A stretch of 64,000 bases of DNA from Flavobacterium sp. 9R. GTDB taxonomy: Bacteria > Bacteroidota > Bacteroidia > Flavobacteriales > Flavobacteriaceae. The translations under genes and the position numbers were made by a program. Positions within the stretch are counted from its first letter, which is position 1; every line of letters starts with the position of its first letter. Below, piece by piece: positions 55,976-64,000 of the stretch. Where the stretch lies: the NCBI RefSeq assembly GCF_902506345.1, contig NZ_LR733413.1, positions 787,456-851,455 of the forward strand, written 5' to 3'. The notes beneath the pieces are model-generated. The model did no database searches and had not been told where the DNA came from. It saw nothing but the letters and a program-made list of their open reading frames with translations.

Positions 55976-55990
55976 TTGGTTTGATAAAGA

Positions 55991-56422
55991 TTAAAATACA
56001 TATCTTAAGTTAAGACCAAATCCTCCCGCGTGAAAGTCGGTTTCTTCGACAATCCAAAGTGTAGGTCTCCAATCTAAACCTAAGGCTATTGGAGCTCCTT
56101 TGAATTTGTATTCAAGACCAATTTCACCACTTGCGCCTAATAAGAAATCATCTCCAATAAAAGCAGAAGGTCCAACACCTAAATACCAATTAAAAGATTC
56201 ACCTCCTAGTGGTCTGTAGATAAAGTCATACAGAGCTTCCACACCAACGCCTCCATTTCCAAAAGAAACATCAGCGTGTATGCGGCTGAATTTACCAGCA
56301 GAAAATACCGCATCAACGGCAACATCATTGCCTGTTACATCACCAAATCTAACCCCAATTTCTTGTGCGCTAGCAAAATGCGTTAAGCCCAAAAAGAACA
56401 TTCCTAAAAGTAATTTTTTCAT
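55991..56422 (-). CDS. small outer-membrane beta-barrel-like protein
   Basis: A 143-residue exported protein (signal MKKLLLGMFFLGLTHFASAQ). The mature part alternates hydrophobic and polar residues and ends in LNLRYVF, with a C-terminal Phe as in outer-membrane barrels. Segments such as SFNWYLGVGPSAFIGDDFLL and GEIGLEYKFKGAPIALGLDW fit an eight-stranded barrel. I do not know its role. It is monocistronic and followed by the shared terminator. A 361-base AT-rich gap lies upstream. Confidence 0.82.
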   Translation of the reverse strand: MKKLLLGMFFLGLTHFASAQEIGVRFGDVTGNDVAVDAVFSAGKFSRIHADVSFGNGGVGVEALYDFIYRPLGGESFNWYLGVGPSAFIGDDFLLGASGEIGLEYKFKGAPIALGLDWRPTLWIVEETDFHAGGFGLNLRYVF

Positions 56423-56783
56423 AATTTGTAATTTAAATAATTAGTATTTATGCTGTTAACGTAGGTAAAGTTAAAAAAAATATAAGTAGTCATAATTTAT
56501 TTTAATTTTTTAACAATATAAAGATGCTTAAACGATAAAAGAATTCATCTTCTTGTTTTTATTTTTTAAGTTGTTTATGGCTGTTTTTACATCAAGTTGT
56601 CTTTTTGTTTTATTTGTATTGACTTTTTAAAAAGGTTTATAGTTGAAATTTATTTTTATTATTGTTTAAAAAGAAAAAATTTAACTAAAAAACATTGTTT
56701 TGTATTAAAAATATCAAAATATAACATCAACGAAATTTTTTTGTTTAATTCTTAAAACTTACATTTGCTTAAAATATTTTAAG
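56423..56783. other. 361-bp AT-rich gap before aroC
   Basis: No gene seen. It contains a promoter candidate for aroC at its right end and must also hold the promoter for the divergent beta-barrel gene. Runs of A and T dominate. Confidence 0.45.
56741..56767 (+). promoter_or_regulatory. candidate promoter of aroC
   Basis: TTG at 56741-56743 and TACATTTG at 56760-56767, followed by C. The -7 box is a full match, but the 16-base spacer is slightly short. The start codon is at 56784, giving a leader of about 10 bases. Confidence 0.4.
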
Positions 56784-57845
56784 ATGGCAGGAAATAGTTA
56801 CGGAACATTATATAAGATAACTACTTTTGGAGAATCACATGGAGAAGCACTTGGCGGAATCATTGATGGTTGTCCTCCAGGAATCACAGTTGATTTTGAA
56901 GCGATAGAATTAGAAATGGCAAGGAGAAAGCCAGGTCAGTCAGCTATTGTAACTCAAAGAAAAGAACCAGACGCAGTACAGTTTTTATCTGGAATTTTTG
57001 AAGGAAAAACTACAGGTACTCCTATTGGTTTTATTATTCCCAACACGAATCAGAAGTCTGATGATTATTCTCATATAAAAGATAATTATCGCCCTAGCCA
57101 TGCGGATTACGTTTATGACCAAAAGTATGGTGCACGTGATTATAGAGGCGGAGGAAGAAGTTCTGCTAGAGAAACAGCTAGTAGAGTTGTGGCTGGTGCT
57201 ATTGCAAAACAAATGCTTTCCAATATTAAAATCAATGCTTTCGTATCTTCAGTAGGGCCTCTTTTTCTAGAAAAACCTTATCAAGACATTGATTTTTCTA
57301 AAATTGAGAGTAATCTTGTTCGTTGTCCTGATGAAGAGATGGCAGCGAAAATGGAAGAGTATATAAGAGATATTCGCAAACAAGGGGATACCGTTGGTGG
57401 AACTGTGACTTGTGTAATTCAAAACGTCCCTGTTGGATTAGGAGAGCCAGTTTTTGATAAATTGCATGCTGAGTTAGGAAAAGCCATGCTTTCTATTAAT
57501 GCCGTTAAAGGTTTTGAATATGGAAGTGGTTTTTGCGGAGCTAAAATGAAAGGTAGCGAACACAATGACTTGTATAATGCAGATGGTACCACAAAAACAA
57601 ATCTATCTGGTGGAATTCAAGGTGGTATTAGTAACGGAATGGATATTTATTTCCGAGTAGCTTTTAAGCCTGTTGCGACAATTATGCAAATGCAAGAAAC
57701 AATAGATAATCAAGGAAATATAGTAGAAATGACTGGAAAAGGAAGACACGACCCTTGTGTTGTTCCAAGAGCAGTTCCAATTGTTGAAGCAATGGCAGCA
57801 ATTGTTTTGGCAGATTTCTATTTGTTAAACAAGACTTATTTATAG
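56784..57845 (+). CDS. aroC: chorismate synthase
   Basis: Makes chorismate from EPSP using reduced FMN, the last shared step to aromatic amino acids and menaquinone. 353 residues. Signatures are [20 protein letters not shown] at the N terminus, [19 protein letters not shown] in the middle, and [20 protein letters not shown] at the C terminus. It is complete and is followed after 63 bases by the dicarboxylate symporter, which may or may not share its transcript. Confidence 0.98.
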   Translation: MAGNSYGTLYKITTFGESHGEALGGIIDGCPPGITVDFEAIELEMARRKPGQSAIVTQRKEPDAVQFLSGIFEGKTTGTPIGFIIPNTNQKSDDYSHIKDNYRPSHADYVYDQKYGARDYRGGGRSSARETASRVVAGAIAKQMLSNIKINAFVSSVGPLFLEKPYQDIDFSKIESNLVRCPDEEMAAKMEEYIRDIRKQGDTVGGTVTCVIQNVPVGLGEPVFDKLHAELGKAMLSINAVKGFEYGSGFCGAKMKGSEHNDLYNADGTTKTNLSGGIQGGISNGMDIYFRVAFKPVATIMQMQETIDNQGNIVEMTGKGRHDPCVVPRAVPIVEAMAAIVLADFYLLNKTYL

Positions 57846-57908
57846 ATTCAAATTATATTTTAGTATTTTAACGAGCTAAATACTTTCAAATTAATATTTA
57901 AACAACCG

Positions 57909-59165
57909 ATGGAATCAAACCAAACTTCTAAGAAACCTTTTTTCAAAAGTCTAACAGGACAAATCTTAATTGCTATGCTTTTGGGTGCTGTATTAGGTGT
58001 AGTAATACATAATTCTGCATCGACAGAAGCAGCCCAAGAATTTAGTAACAAAATAAAGATTTTGGCTACCGTATTTATTCGTTTGGTTCAAATGATTATT
58101 TCTCCATTAGTTTTTACAACTCTTGTTGTAGGAATAGCAAAATTGGGTGATATAAAGGCAGTTGGAAGAATTGGTGGAAAGGCTTTAGGATGGTTTTTTA
58201 CTGCTTCTTTTATTTCTCTTTTAATAGGTATGTTCTATGTGAATATTTTAGAACCTGGTGTTGGATTGAATCTTTCAAATGTAGATGCTGCTTCAGTATC
58301 TGATGTTACTTCAAAAACACAAAGTTTATCCTTTAATAATTTCATCGAGCATATTGTTCCTAAAAGTATTTTTGAAGCGATGGCTACAAATGAAATACTT
58401 CAAATTGTTGTCTTTTCAATATTTTTTGGATTAGCTGCTGCCTCATTAGGAGAAACTGCAAAACCTATTGTTAATGCAATGGATAAGATTTCACATATTG
58501 TTTTAAAAATGGTGAATTTTGTGATGAATTTTGCTCCTATTGGTGTTTTTGGTGCAATTGCGGGTGTTTTTGCTGTAAGAGATTTTAATGAACTAGCGAT
58601 TACTTATTTTAAGTTTTTCGGTTCGTTTTTGATTGGAATAAGTACTTTGTGGGTTATACTTATTTTAGTTGGTTATTTCTTCTTGGGAAAACAAATGAAA
58701 GTTTTGTTGCAACGAATAGTTAGTCCATTGATTATTGCATTTGGTACTACAAGTTCTGAAGCTGTTTTTCCAAAATTAACCGAAGAATTAGAGAATTTTG
58801 GGGTAAAAGATAAAATCGTTTCTTTTATGCTACCACTTGGTTACTCATTTAATCTTGATGGAAGTATGATGTACATGACATTTGCTGGTATTTTTATTGC
58901 TCAGGCATATGGGATTCATTTGGATTTGCCAACTCAATTTACAATGTTGTTTGTGTTGATGTTGACTAGTAAAGGGATTGCTGGAGTACCAAGAGCTAGT
59001 TTGGTAGTAGTAGCTGCTACTTGTGGAATGTTTGATATTCCTGTAGAAGGAATTGCTTTAATTCTTCCAATAGACCATTTTTGCGATATGTTTAGAAGTG
59101 CTACAAATGTATTAGGAAATGCATTGGCTACTTCCGTAGTTGGAAAATGGGAAGAAGATAAATAA
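57909..59165 (+). CDS. dicarboxylate/amino acid:cation symporter
   Basis: A 418-residue DAACS-family transporter (GltP/DctA type) that takes up glutamate, aspartate or C4-dicarboxylates with protons or sodium. Eight membrane helices and two re-entrant loops are expected. The first hairpin has the serine motif GTTSSEAVFPKL, and helix 7 has the substrate and cation motif GYSFNLDGSMMYM. The second hairpin has SKGIAGVPRASLVVVAA. Arg is absent at the place that would mark a C4-dicarboxylate preference in some members, so the substrate is left open. Confidence 0.92.
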   Translation: MESNQTSKKPFFKSLTGQILIAMLLGAVLGVVIHNSASTEAAQEFSNKIKILATVFIRLVQMIISPLVFTTLVVGIAKLGDIKAVGRIGGKALGWFFTASFISLLIGMFYVNILEPGVGLNLSNVDAASVSDVTSKTQSLSFNNFIEHIVPKSIFEAMATNEILQIVVFSIFFGLAAASLGETAKPIVNAMDKISHIVLKMVNFVMNFAPIGVFGAIAGVFAVRDFNELAITYFKFFGSFLIGISTLWVILILVGYFFLGKQMKVLLQRIVSPLIIAFGTTSSEAVFPKLTEELENFGVKDKIVSFMLPLGYSFNLDGSMMYMTFAGIFIAQAYGIHLDLPTQFTMLFVLMLTSKGIAGVPRASLVVVAATCGMFDIPVEGIALILPIDHFCDMFRSATNVLGNALATSVVGKWEEDK

Positions 59166-59189
59166 AATAGAATCATATTTTTTTAATAG

Positions 59190-59221
59190 AACCTGCTTAG
59201 TAAATTAAGTAGGTTTTTTTA
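59190..59221 (+). terminator. terminator after the symporter
   Basis: ACCTGCTTA pairs with TAAGTAGGT (one mismatch) around a 6-base loop, followed by seven T. Confidence 0.78.
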
Positions 59222-59346
59222 GTCTTAATAAAATAGCATTATACGTGTTAAATTGTGATAATTTTTAAATTACTTCAATAAATTTCTAAAATTAAATGAT
59301 TATTTATTTATATATAAATGTATATTTGAATAAATAATGAGCGGTT

Positions 59347-61551
59347 ATGTTCCCAAATCGAGTTGTATTATTCTTTGTTTTATTTTTCAGCTTAAATTCT
59401 TTTTTAACTGCTCAAAATGCTGATTTTGTAAGAAATAGTCTTTTACAAAAATCAAGACAGGCGACTAAATACTTCAGGGAACAAGATTTTGAAAAGTCTC
59501 TATTGCTATCAAGAGAGGTTTTGAAAAAAGCATTATTAATGAATGATAGTATATTGATAGCTGCTTCTTACAATACTATTGGTTCTAATTACAATGAATT
59601 TTCGGAGTTTGATAAATCGATTGAATATTATAAGAAAGCATTGTTTTATGCTAACAAAACTACAAATGATAGCCTAAAATTTAAGGCTAATAATAATTTA
59701 GGAAATTTATATTGTTTTGAAAAGGGACAATATGAGCTAGGAGTTAAGCATTATAAAAAAGCTATTTTTCATAGCCAAAACATTTCCAATCATACCTACA
59801 CTTTACTTACTAGCTTAAATCTTACATGGGCTTATTTCGATAATTCAAATTTTGAAGAAGGTTTGTTGTTTTTAAATTATTGTAATGCCAATTTTAAGCA
59901 ATATGGAAATGATGCTTTGAGCGTTGTTTACCAAATGATTAATGGCATGTATAGTTCTCATATTGGTAATTACAAAAAGGCAAGAGTGTTTTTTGAAAAA
60001 GCAATTTCGTTAGGATACGAATTCAATGAGTTGAATGATGTTTCTTATGCACATAATGAGTTTTCAAAAATGCTTTTTAGAATGGGTAATTACAAAGAAG
60101 CTTATATTCATTTGAATAAATTCAATGAAATTAAAGATAAAATTTACAATGAAGATAAACTCTTTAAAGCTTCTATAGCTGGCTTAAATCTTGAACTTGA
60201 TGAATACAAAAGGGAGTTAACAAAAATTGAGCTTATAAAAGAAGCTCAAAATCAAAACCTTAGAAAATCTAAAATTATTGTTATTTTATTTGTAATAGTT
60301 CTTTTTGTTTTACTAATGTTGATTTTTACTTTGATAAGAAACAATAGTTTTAAAAGAAAAGTTAATAGAGAATTGACCATTGCAAATAATGATTTGTTAT
60401 TGGCTAAAGAAAAAGCTGAAGAAGCTTCGCAAATGAAATCTCAATTTGTCTCTACTATTAGTCATGAATTAAGAACGCCTTTGTATGGAGTAATTGGAAT
60501 CACAAACATGCTTATTGATGAATATAAAGATTTATCCAAAAGTCAGCATTTAAGTTCCTTAAAGTTTTCTGCAAGATATTTACTTTCTCTAGTGAACGAT
60601 ATTTTACAAATTAATAAAATAGAAGAAAATAGGGTAGTGCTTGAGAGTATGACTTTTAATATTTATGATGAAATAGAAATGATTATTCGTTCTCTGTCCT
60701 TTTTGTCTCAAAACAATAAAAATAAAGTGGAGTTGCTGGTTGACCCCAAAATCCCAGAATACGTGATTGGAGATAAGTTACGTTTCTCTCAAATTATTAT
60801 GAATTTAGTAAGCAATGCGTTGAAGTTTACAAAAAACGGAGTAATTTCAATACACGTTGTTTTAGAAAAGAAGGAAGGAAAAATAAATCATATTGGTTTT
60901 AAAATAAAAGATACTGGAGTGGGAATTGCTGCTGTAGACCAAGATAAAATCTTTGATAAATTTGTTCAAGTAGGTCGAAATGATACAGATTATCAAGGTA
61001 CTGGACTAGGATTGTCTATTGTTAAGCGATTATTACATCTATTTGGAAGCGAAATCACTTTAAATAGTGCCCTTGGAGAAGGAACAACATTTAGTTTTAG
61101 CATACCTTTTGAAAGTGATCTTGATAAAACGAATGATTTGATTAATAATATTAGAGTTGATTTGTCAACCAGTCAAATCTTCAAAGTATTGGTCGTTGAG
61201 GATAATAGAATAAATCAATTGGTAACTAAAAAGATAATGGAGAAAAATCTCTATAAATGTTTTGTCGTTGATGATGGATATGAAGCTTTGAAAATTCTTG
61301 AAACCGAAATTTTTGATATTATTTTAATGGATATTAATATGCCATTATTGAATGGGTTTGAAACTACCCGTTTGATAAGAAATAAAAATATTACCACTCC
61401 AATTATTGCTTTAACGGCTTTTGATAAAGAGGAAATTTCTGAAGAGGCTATTTCTGCAGGAATGAATGATATAATTATCAAACCATTTGATCAATCGAAG
61501 CTTTTCAAAGCAATGAGTACATTAATATATGATGCAAAAAACGTTGGTTAG
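59347..61551 (+). CDS. TPR hybrid sensor histidine kinase
   Basis: A 734-residue one-protein phosphorelay. A signal peptide (MFPNRVVLFFVLFFSLNSFL) is followed by about six TPR units in the periplasm (residues 30-270), one membrane helix (about 310-331), a short coil and a HisKA domain with His373 (STISHELRTPLYG). The HATPase domain has the N box (MNLVSNALKFTKNG), G1 (DTGVGIA) and G2 (GTGLGLSIVKRL). A C-terminal receiver has Asp662 in ILMDINMP. There is no DNA-binding output domain and no separate regulator next to it. The ligand sensed through the TPRs is unknown. It converges with the helicase gene, overlapping by 4 bases. Confidence 0.94.
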   Translation: MFPNRVVLFFVLFFSLNSFLTAQNADFVRNSLLQKSRQATKYFREQDFEKSLLLSREVLKKALLMNDSILIAASYNTIGSNYNEFSEFDKSIEYYKKALFYANKTTNDSLKFKANNNLGNLYCFEKGQYELGVKHYKKAIFHSQNISNHTYTLLTSLNLTWAYFDNSNFEEGLLFLNYCNANFKQYGNDALSVVYQMINGMYSSHIGNYKKARVFFEKAISLGYEFNELNDVSYAHNEFSKMLFRMGNYKEAYIHLNKFNEIKDKIYNEDKLFKASIAGLNLELDEYKRELTKIELIKEAQNQNLRKSKIIVILFVIVLFVLLMLIFTLIRNNSFKRKVNRELTIANNDLLLAKEKAEEASQMKSQFVSTISHELRTPLYGVIGITNMLIDEYKDLSKSQHLSSLKFSARYLLSLVNDILQINKIEENRVVLESMTFNIYDEIEMIIRSLSFLSQNNKNKVELLVDPKIPEYVIGDKLRFSQIIMNLVSNALKFTKNGVISIHVVLEKKEGKINHIGFKIKDTGVGIAAVDQDKIFDKFVQVGRNDTDYQGTGLGLSIVKRLLHLFGSEITLNSALGEGTTFSFSIPFESDLDKTNDLINNIRVDLSTSQIFKVLVVEDNRINQLVTKKIMEKNLYKCFVVDDGYEALKILETEIFDIILMDINMPLLNGFETTRLIRNKNITTPIIALTAFDKEEISEEAISAGMNDIIIKPFDQSKLFKAMSTLIYDAKNVG

Positions 61552-62798
61552 TACCAACGTTTTTTATTTTGTTTTGCATTTGCAGATTTTCTTGATTTGT
61601 GTGCCCCACCACTTCTGTTTGAATTTTTTGGTTTTTCATTTGGTGTTTCAGGATTTCCCGATTGCCATGGATAGGGATGATCACTGATAGTTTTAACATC
61701 AACCTTAATTAGCTTTTGAATGTCTTTCCAATAAGGGTGCTCATCTTTTCCACAAAAAGAAATGGCAATCCCACCATTTCCTGCACGACCTGTTCGTCCA
61801 ATTCTATGAACGTAGGTTTCGGGAATATTGGGTAAATCAAAGTTGATTACAAAAGGCAATTGATCAATGTCGATTCCTCTTGCAGCAATATCAGTAGCTA
61901 CAAGAACACCAACTTCTTTTTTTTTGAAAGCATCTAAAACTCTTTGTCTAGCATTTTGTGATTTATCGCCATGAATTGCTTCGGCTGGAATACCTTTTTT
62001 ACGTAATGCTTTTACAACGTTGTCTGCACCATGTTTTGTTCTTGAAAACACTAAAACATCAGTTAGATTTTCATTTTTAATTAAATGGTATAAAAGGTTT
62101 CTTTTTTCTGATTTCTCAACAAAATACAAGCGTTGTTCCACTTTTTCTGCTGTAGAGGATACGGGAGAAACCGTAACCGTAGCAGGATCAGTTAAAAACA
62201 TTTCTGCCAATTCTCTTATTGCAATTGGCATTGTTGCGGAGAAAAGAAGTGTTTGTCTATTTTTTGGAGTTAGCTTAACGATTTTCTTTACATCATTTAC
62301 GAATCCCATATCCAGCATCTGATCTGCTTCGTCTAGAACTAAAGTGTGTAAATGATCTAAGTTGATAAAACCTTGTTTGTGAAGGTCTAATAGTCTTCCT
62401 GGAGTAGCAATTAAAACATCAACTCCTTGTCTTAAGGTGTCAACTTGAGGATTTTGTGAGACACCTCCGAAAATAGTTAATTGCGTTAGATTAGTATATT
62501 TTGCATAGGTGTCAAAATTTTGTCCAATTTGAACAGCTAATTCTCTAGTAGGAGTTACTACAAGGGCTCTAACGACCTTGGCTTTTTTTGATGACCCTAC
62601 GATTCGGTGTAACTGATGGATAATAGGTATTGCGAATGCAGCTGTTTTTCCAGTTCCTGTTTGTGCGCAACCTACTAAGTCTCTACCAGACAAAACTAAC
62701 GGAATCGATTGTTCTTGTATTGGAGTTGGCTCTGTATAGCCTTCTTCAAACACTGCTTTTTGTATACTTTTTGAAAGGGATAAATCTTCGAATAACAT
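61548..62798 (-). CDS. rhlE: DEAD-box RNA helicase (RhlE type)
   Basis: A 416-residue helicase that unwinds RNA duplexes in ribosome assembly or mRNA decay. Motifs: Q motif (GYTEPTPIQEQSIP), Walker A (AQTGTGKT), VLDEADQML (DEAD), LFSATMP (SAT), and HRIGRTGRAG (motif VI). A basic tail (NRSGGAHKSRKSANAKQNKK) would bind RNA. The upstream leader has a -7 box and a hairpin. RhlE is the closest common group, but other flavobacterial paralogues exist, so the symbol is provisional. Confidence 0.92.
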   Translation of the reverse strand: MLFEDLSLSKSIQKAVFEEGYTEPTPIQEQSIPLVLSGRDLVGCAQTGTGKTAAFAIPIIHQLHRIVGSSKKAKVVRALVVTPTRELAVQIGQNFDTYAKYTNLTQLTIFGGVSQNPQVDTLRQGVDVLIATPGRLLDLHKQGFINLDHLHTLVLDEADQMLDMGFVNDVKKIVKLTPKNRQTLLFSATMPIAIRELAEMFLTDPATVTVSPVSSTAEKVEQRLYFVEKSEKRNLLYHLIKNENLTDVLVFSRTKHGADNVVKALRKKGIPAEAIHGDKSQNARQRVLDAFKKKEVGVLVATDIAARGIDIDQLPFVINFDLPNIPETYVHRIGRTGRAGNGGIAISFCGKDEHPYWKDIQKLIKVDVKTISDHPYPWQSGNPETPNEKPKNSNRSGGAHKSRKSANAKQNKKRWY

Positions 62799-62814
62799 AT
62801 TTTTTGAAATTTAA

Positions 62815-62837
62815 ATTCTTTGTATAGTACAAAGAAT
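62815..62837 (-). promoter_or_regulatory. palindrome in the rhlE mRNA leader
   Basis: ATTCTTTGTA (62815-62824) is perfectly complementary to TACAAAGAAT (62828-62837) with a 3-base loop. It lies 17 bases upstream of the helicase ATG and close to the predicted transcript start. Confidence 0.6.
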
Positions 62838-62844
62838 AAGGCAA

Positions 62845-62852
62845 CAAAGATA
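62845..62852 (-). promoter_or_regulatory. -7 box for rhlE
   Basis: On the minus strand TATCTTTG fits TAnnTTTG. The transcript would begin near 62838, so that the palindrome at 62815-62837 is at its 5' end. No well-spaced -33 TTG is visible. Confidence 0.4.
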
Positions 62853-62931
62853 GTGTTATTATTTTTGTTGCCTATTTTATTTAATAATCGAAGGTTTTTC
62901 TTTTAAATTATCGATAGGTTTTGTTGATGCT

Positions 62932-63972
62932 CTACAATAAGTTTAAGTTGTATCCTTTTATGAAATCGGTTACTAAATAACCAATTAATTTTCCAATTAA
63001 GTGATTGTTTTTTTCTTGATCTAAATCTGGAGCACCTTCACAAATATGAATATAAGAAGTGTTTTTTTGTTTAGCAAAAAAGGAAATAAAACTTCTTAAT
63101 TCTTCTATAGAAAAACCACTCAAAGTCATTGCACTACTGGCAATATTTGGAATTGCATCCAAGTCAATTTCTATTCCAAAGGGGTCATTTTTAATAAAAT
63201 CTAGTGCTACAGCCATTTCTTGTCTGAAGTCTTTTTCTTTCCTAATATTAATGCTATCATATGTATTATAGCGAACGCGATCTTCAAGTTTCTTAATAAT
63301 GTCTAGTACACTTTTTGAGGTATAATTTTCGTGCAAGCCAAAAATGAAGTATTTTTTAAGAAAACCTTCTTCAAATGCATAGGAAAAACCATTGCCACTG
63401 TGCCTTCCTTCAAGAATTCTGAAGTCGGAATGAGCATCGAAATTAACAGCATTAATTGCTTTTCCTTTTGCTAATGCGGTTCCTTTTATGTTTCCGTAGG
63501 AATTGTTGTGTCCACCGCCAATGATAATAGGTATTTTGCCCGCTTGAATAATTTTACAAACAATATAAGATACTTCTTTATCTATTTTCTTTACTAATTG
63601 ACTGAGTTTTGATCGGTCATCTACATCATTGAAGTCTAGATTTTCTACTTCATTCATTTGTTCTTGGACATCTATTTGTCCCAAAACAAGAATTTGGCTG
63701 CCCTTGCAAAAACGATTATGCTGGATATTTGCAATACTTTTAATAGCGCTTTCCCATGCTGATGCTGCTCCGGGTCTGCCATAATTGGCTCTAATCCCTA
63801 TGTCTTCAGGAATTCCTAATAAAACATATTTTGCCTCAGTAGTTTTAATAAAGGAATTAAGATCTGTGCCCTTTGGTATGGTAACCATTTTTTCACCGAA
63901 CTTAATTTCCCCACTTCTATGATTGGTAATTTTAGCCAGATCACTTGCGGTGAATTGGATTAATTTTTCCAT
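62932..63972 (-). CDS. formimidoylglutamase-like ureohydrolase
   Basis: A 346-residue arginase/agmatinase-family protein with a two-manganese site. Metal ligands are His in IGGGHNNSYG, Asp and His in NFDAHSDFRI and Asp in IEIDLDAIPN. The last motif is diverged from the usual DxDxxDP, as in the flavobacterial branch often named formimidoylglutamase (HutG-like). That enzyme removes formamide in histidine breakdown, but no other hut gene is present here, so the substrate is an inference. The gene is complete, and its start lies 28 bases from the window edge. Confidence 0.85.
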   Translation of the reverse strand: MEKLIQFTASDLAKITNHRSGEIKFGEKMVTIPKGTDLNSFIKTTEAKYVLLGIPEDIGIRANYGRPGAASAWESAIKSIANIQHNRFCKGSQILVLGQIDVQEQMNEVENLDFNDVDDRSKLSQLVKKIDKEVSYIVCKIIQAGKIPIIIGGGHNNSYGNIKGTALAKGKAINAVNFDAHSDFRILEGRHSGNGFSYAFEEGFLKKYFIFGLHENYTSKSVLDIIKKLEDRVRYNTYDSINIRKEKDFRQEMAVALDFIKNDPFGIEIDLDAIPNIASSAMTLSGFSIEELRSFISFFAKQKNTSYIHICEGAPDLDQEKNNHLIGKLIGYLVTDFIKGYNLNLL

Positions 63973-64000
63973 TTTTTTTATTTCAAAAATACTATAAATA

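Noticed and set aside
59321..59328. TATATTTG box before the hybrid kinase
   Set aside because: It matches the -7 consensus, but there is no -33 TTG at a proper distance in this very AT-rich stretch.

Overview
The window looks like a chromosomal segment of a Flavobacterium-like member of the Bacteroidota. The evidence is the AT-rich DNA, promoters of the TTG-N17-23-TAnnTTTG type, absence of obvious Shine-Dalgarno sites, signal peptides ending in A/S-Q, a type IX secretion (T9SS) C-terminal tail on a secreted amylase, and menaquinone, bacillithiol and TamB/LptD genes of the kind found in flavobacteria. Almost everything is core genome. I see no prophage, transposase, CRISPR array or defence island. 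I also see no multi-gene system that I would call new.

Layout. 0-9.4 kb: a 24-residue membrane peptide gene, a secreted M28 peptidase, a CvfB-like RNA-binding protein, and a broken-up menaquinone set (menB, menA, menC) interleaved with a UPF0173 hydrolase, a secreted TPR protein and a CYTH phosphatase. Two copies of a dispersed hairpin repeat with covarying stems lie here. 9.6-13.1 kb: a 1154-residue secreted alpha-amylase with internal 546-bp tandem repeats. 13.2-17.5 kb (minus): the fermentative set pflB, pflA and an OFA-family transporter, with a terminator-like hairpin between pflB and pflA. 17.8-21.9 kb (minus): a RimB-RimK fusion and clpC. 22.1-27.4 kb: gyrA followed by two paralogous exported TPR proteins. 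27.5-29.5 kb (minus): an NlpC/P60 peptidase and a thiolase. 29.7-29.95 kb: tRNA-Ser, tRNA-Pro and tRNA-Arg with a clear promoter and terminator. 30-37.6 kb: a VanX-type dipeptidase, then a minus-strand run holding a methyltransferase, an AI-2E transporter, an M43 metalloprotease lipoprotein, a SpoU methylase, a DUF4159 protein, rsmE and tsaD.

37.8-46 kb: tamB, then a central-carbon group (pfkA, gapA, a GlcNAc-kinase-like protein, mgsA). 46-54 kb: ridA and lptD on the minus strand, diverging from an envelope and redox group (N-acetylmuramoyl-L-alanine amidase with a SPOR-like tail, an MCE/MlaD protein, HdrC-like and HdrB-like iron-sulfur proteins, and a conserved protein of unknown function). 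54-64 kb: a PAP2 phosphatase, bshA, a small outer-membrane beta-barrel-like protein, aroC, a dicarboxylate symporter, a TPR hybrid histidine kinase, an rhlE-type helicase and a formimidoylglutamase-like hydrolase.

Themes. Envelope building is heavily represented (lptD, tamB, mlaD, amidase, NlpC/P60, VanX). Pyruvate formate-lyase, methylglyoxal synthase and glycolytic genes suggest an organism that can ferment sugars when oxygen is low and that degrades starch outside the cell. The observations most worth checking are the hairpin repeat family with compensatory stem changes, the 24-residue membrane peptide gene, the tamB gene that lacks ATG/GTG starts, the pflB/pflA hairpin, the RimB-RimK fusion, and the hairpin at the predicted 5' end of the rhlE mRNA.
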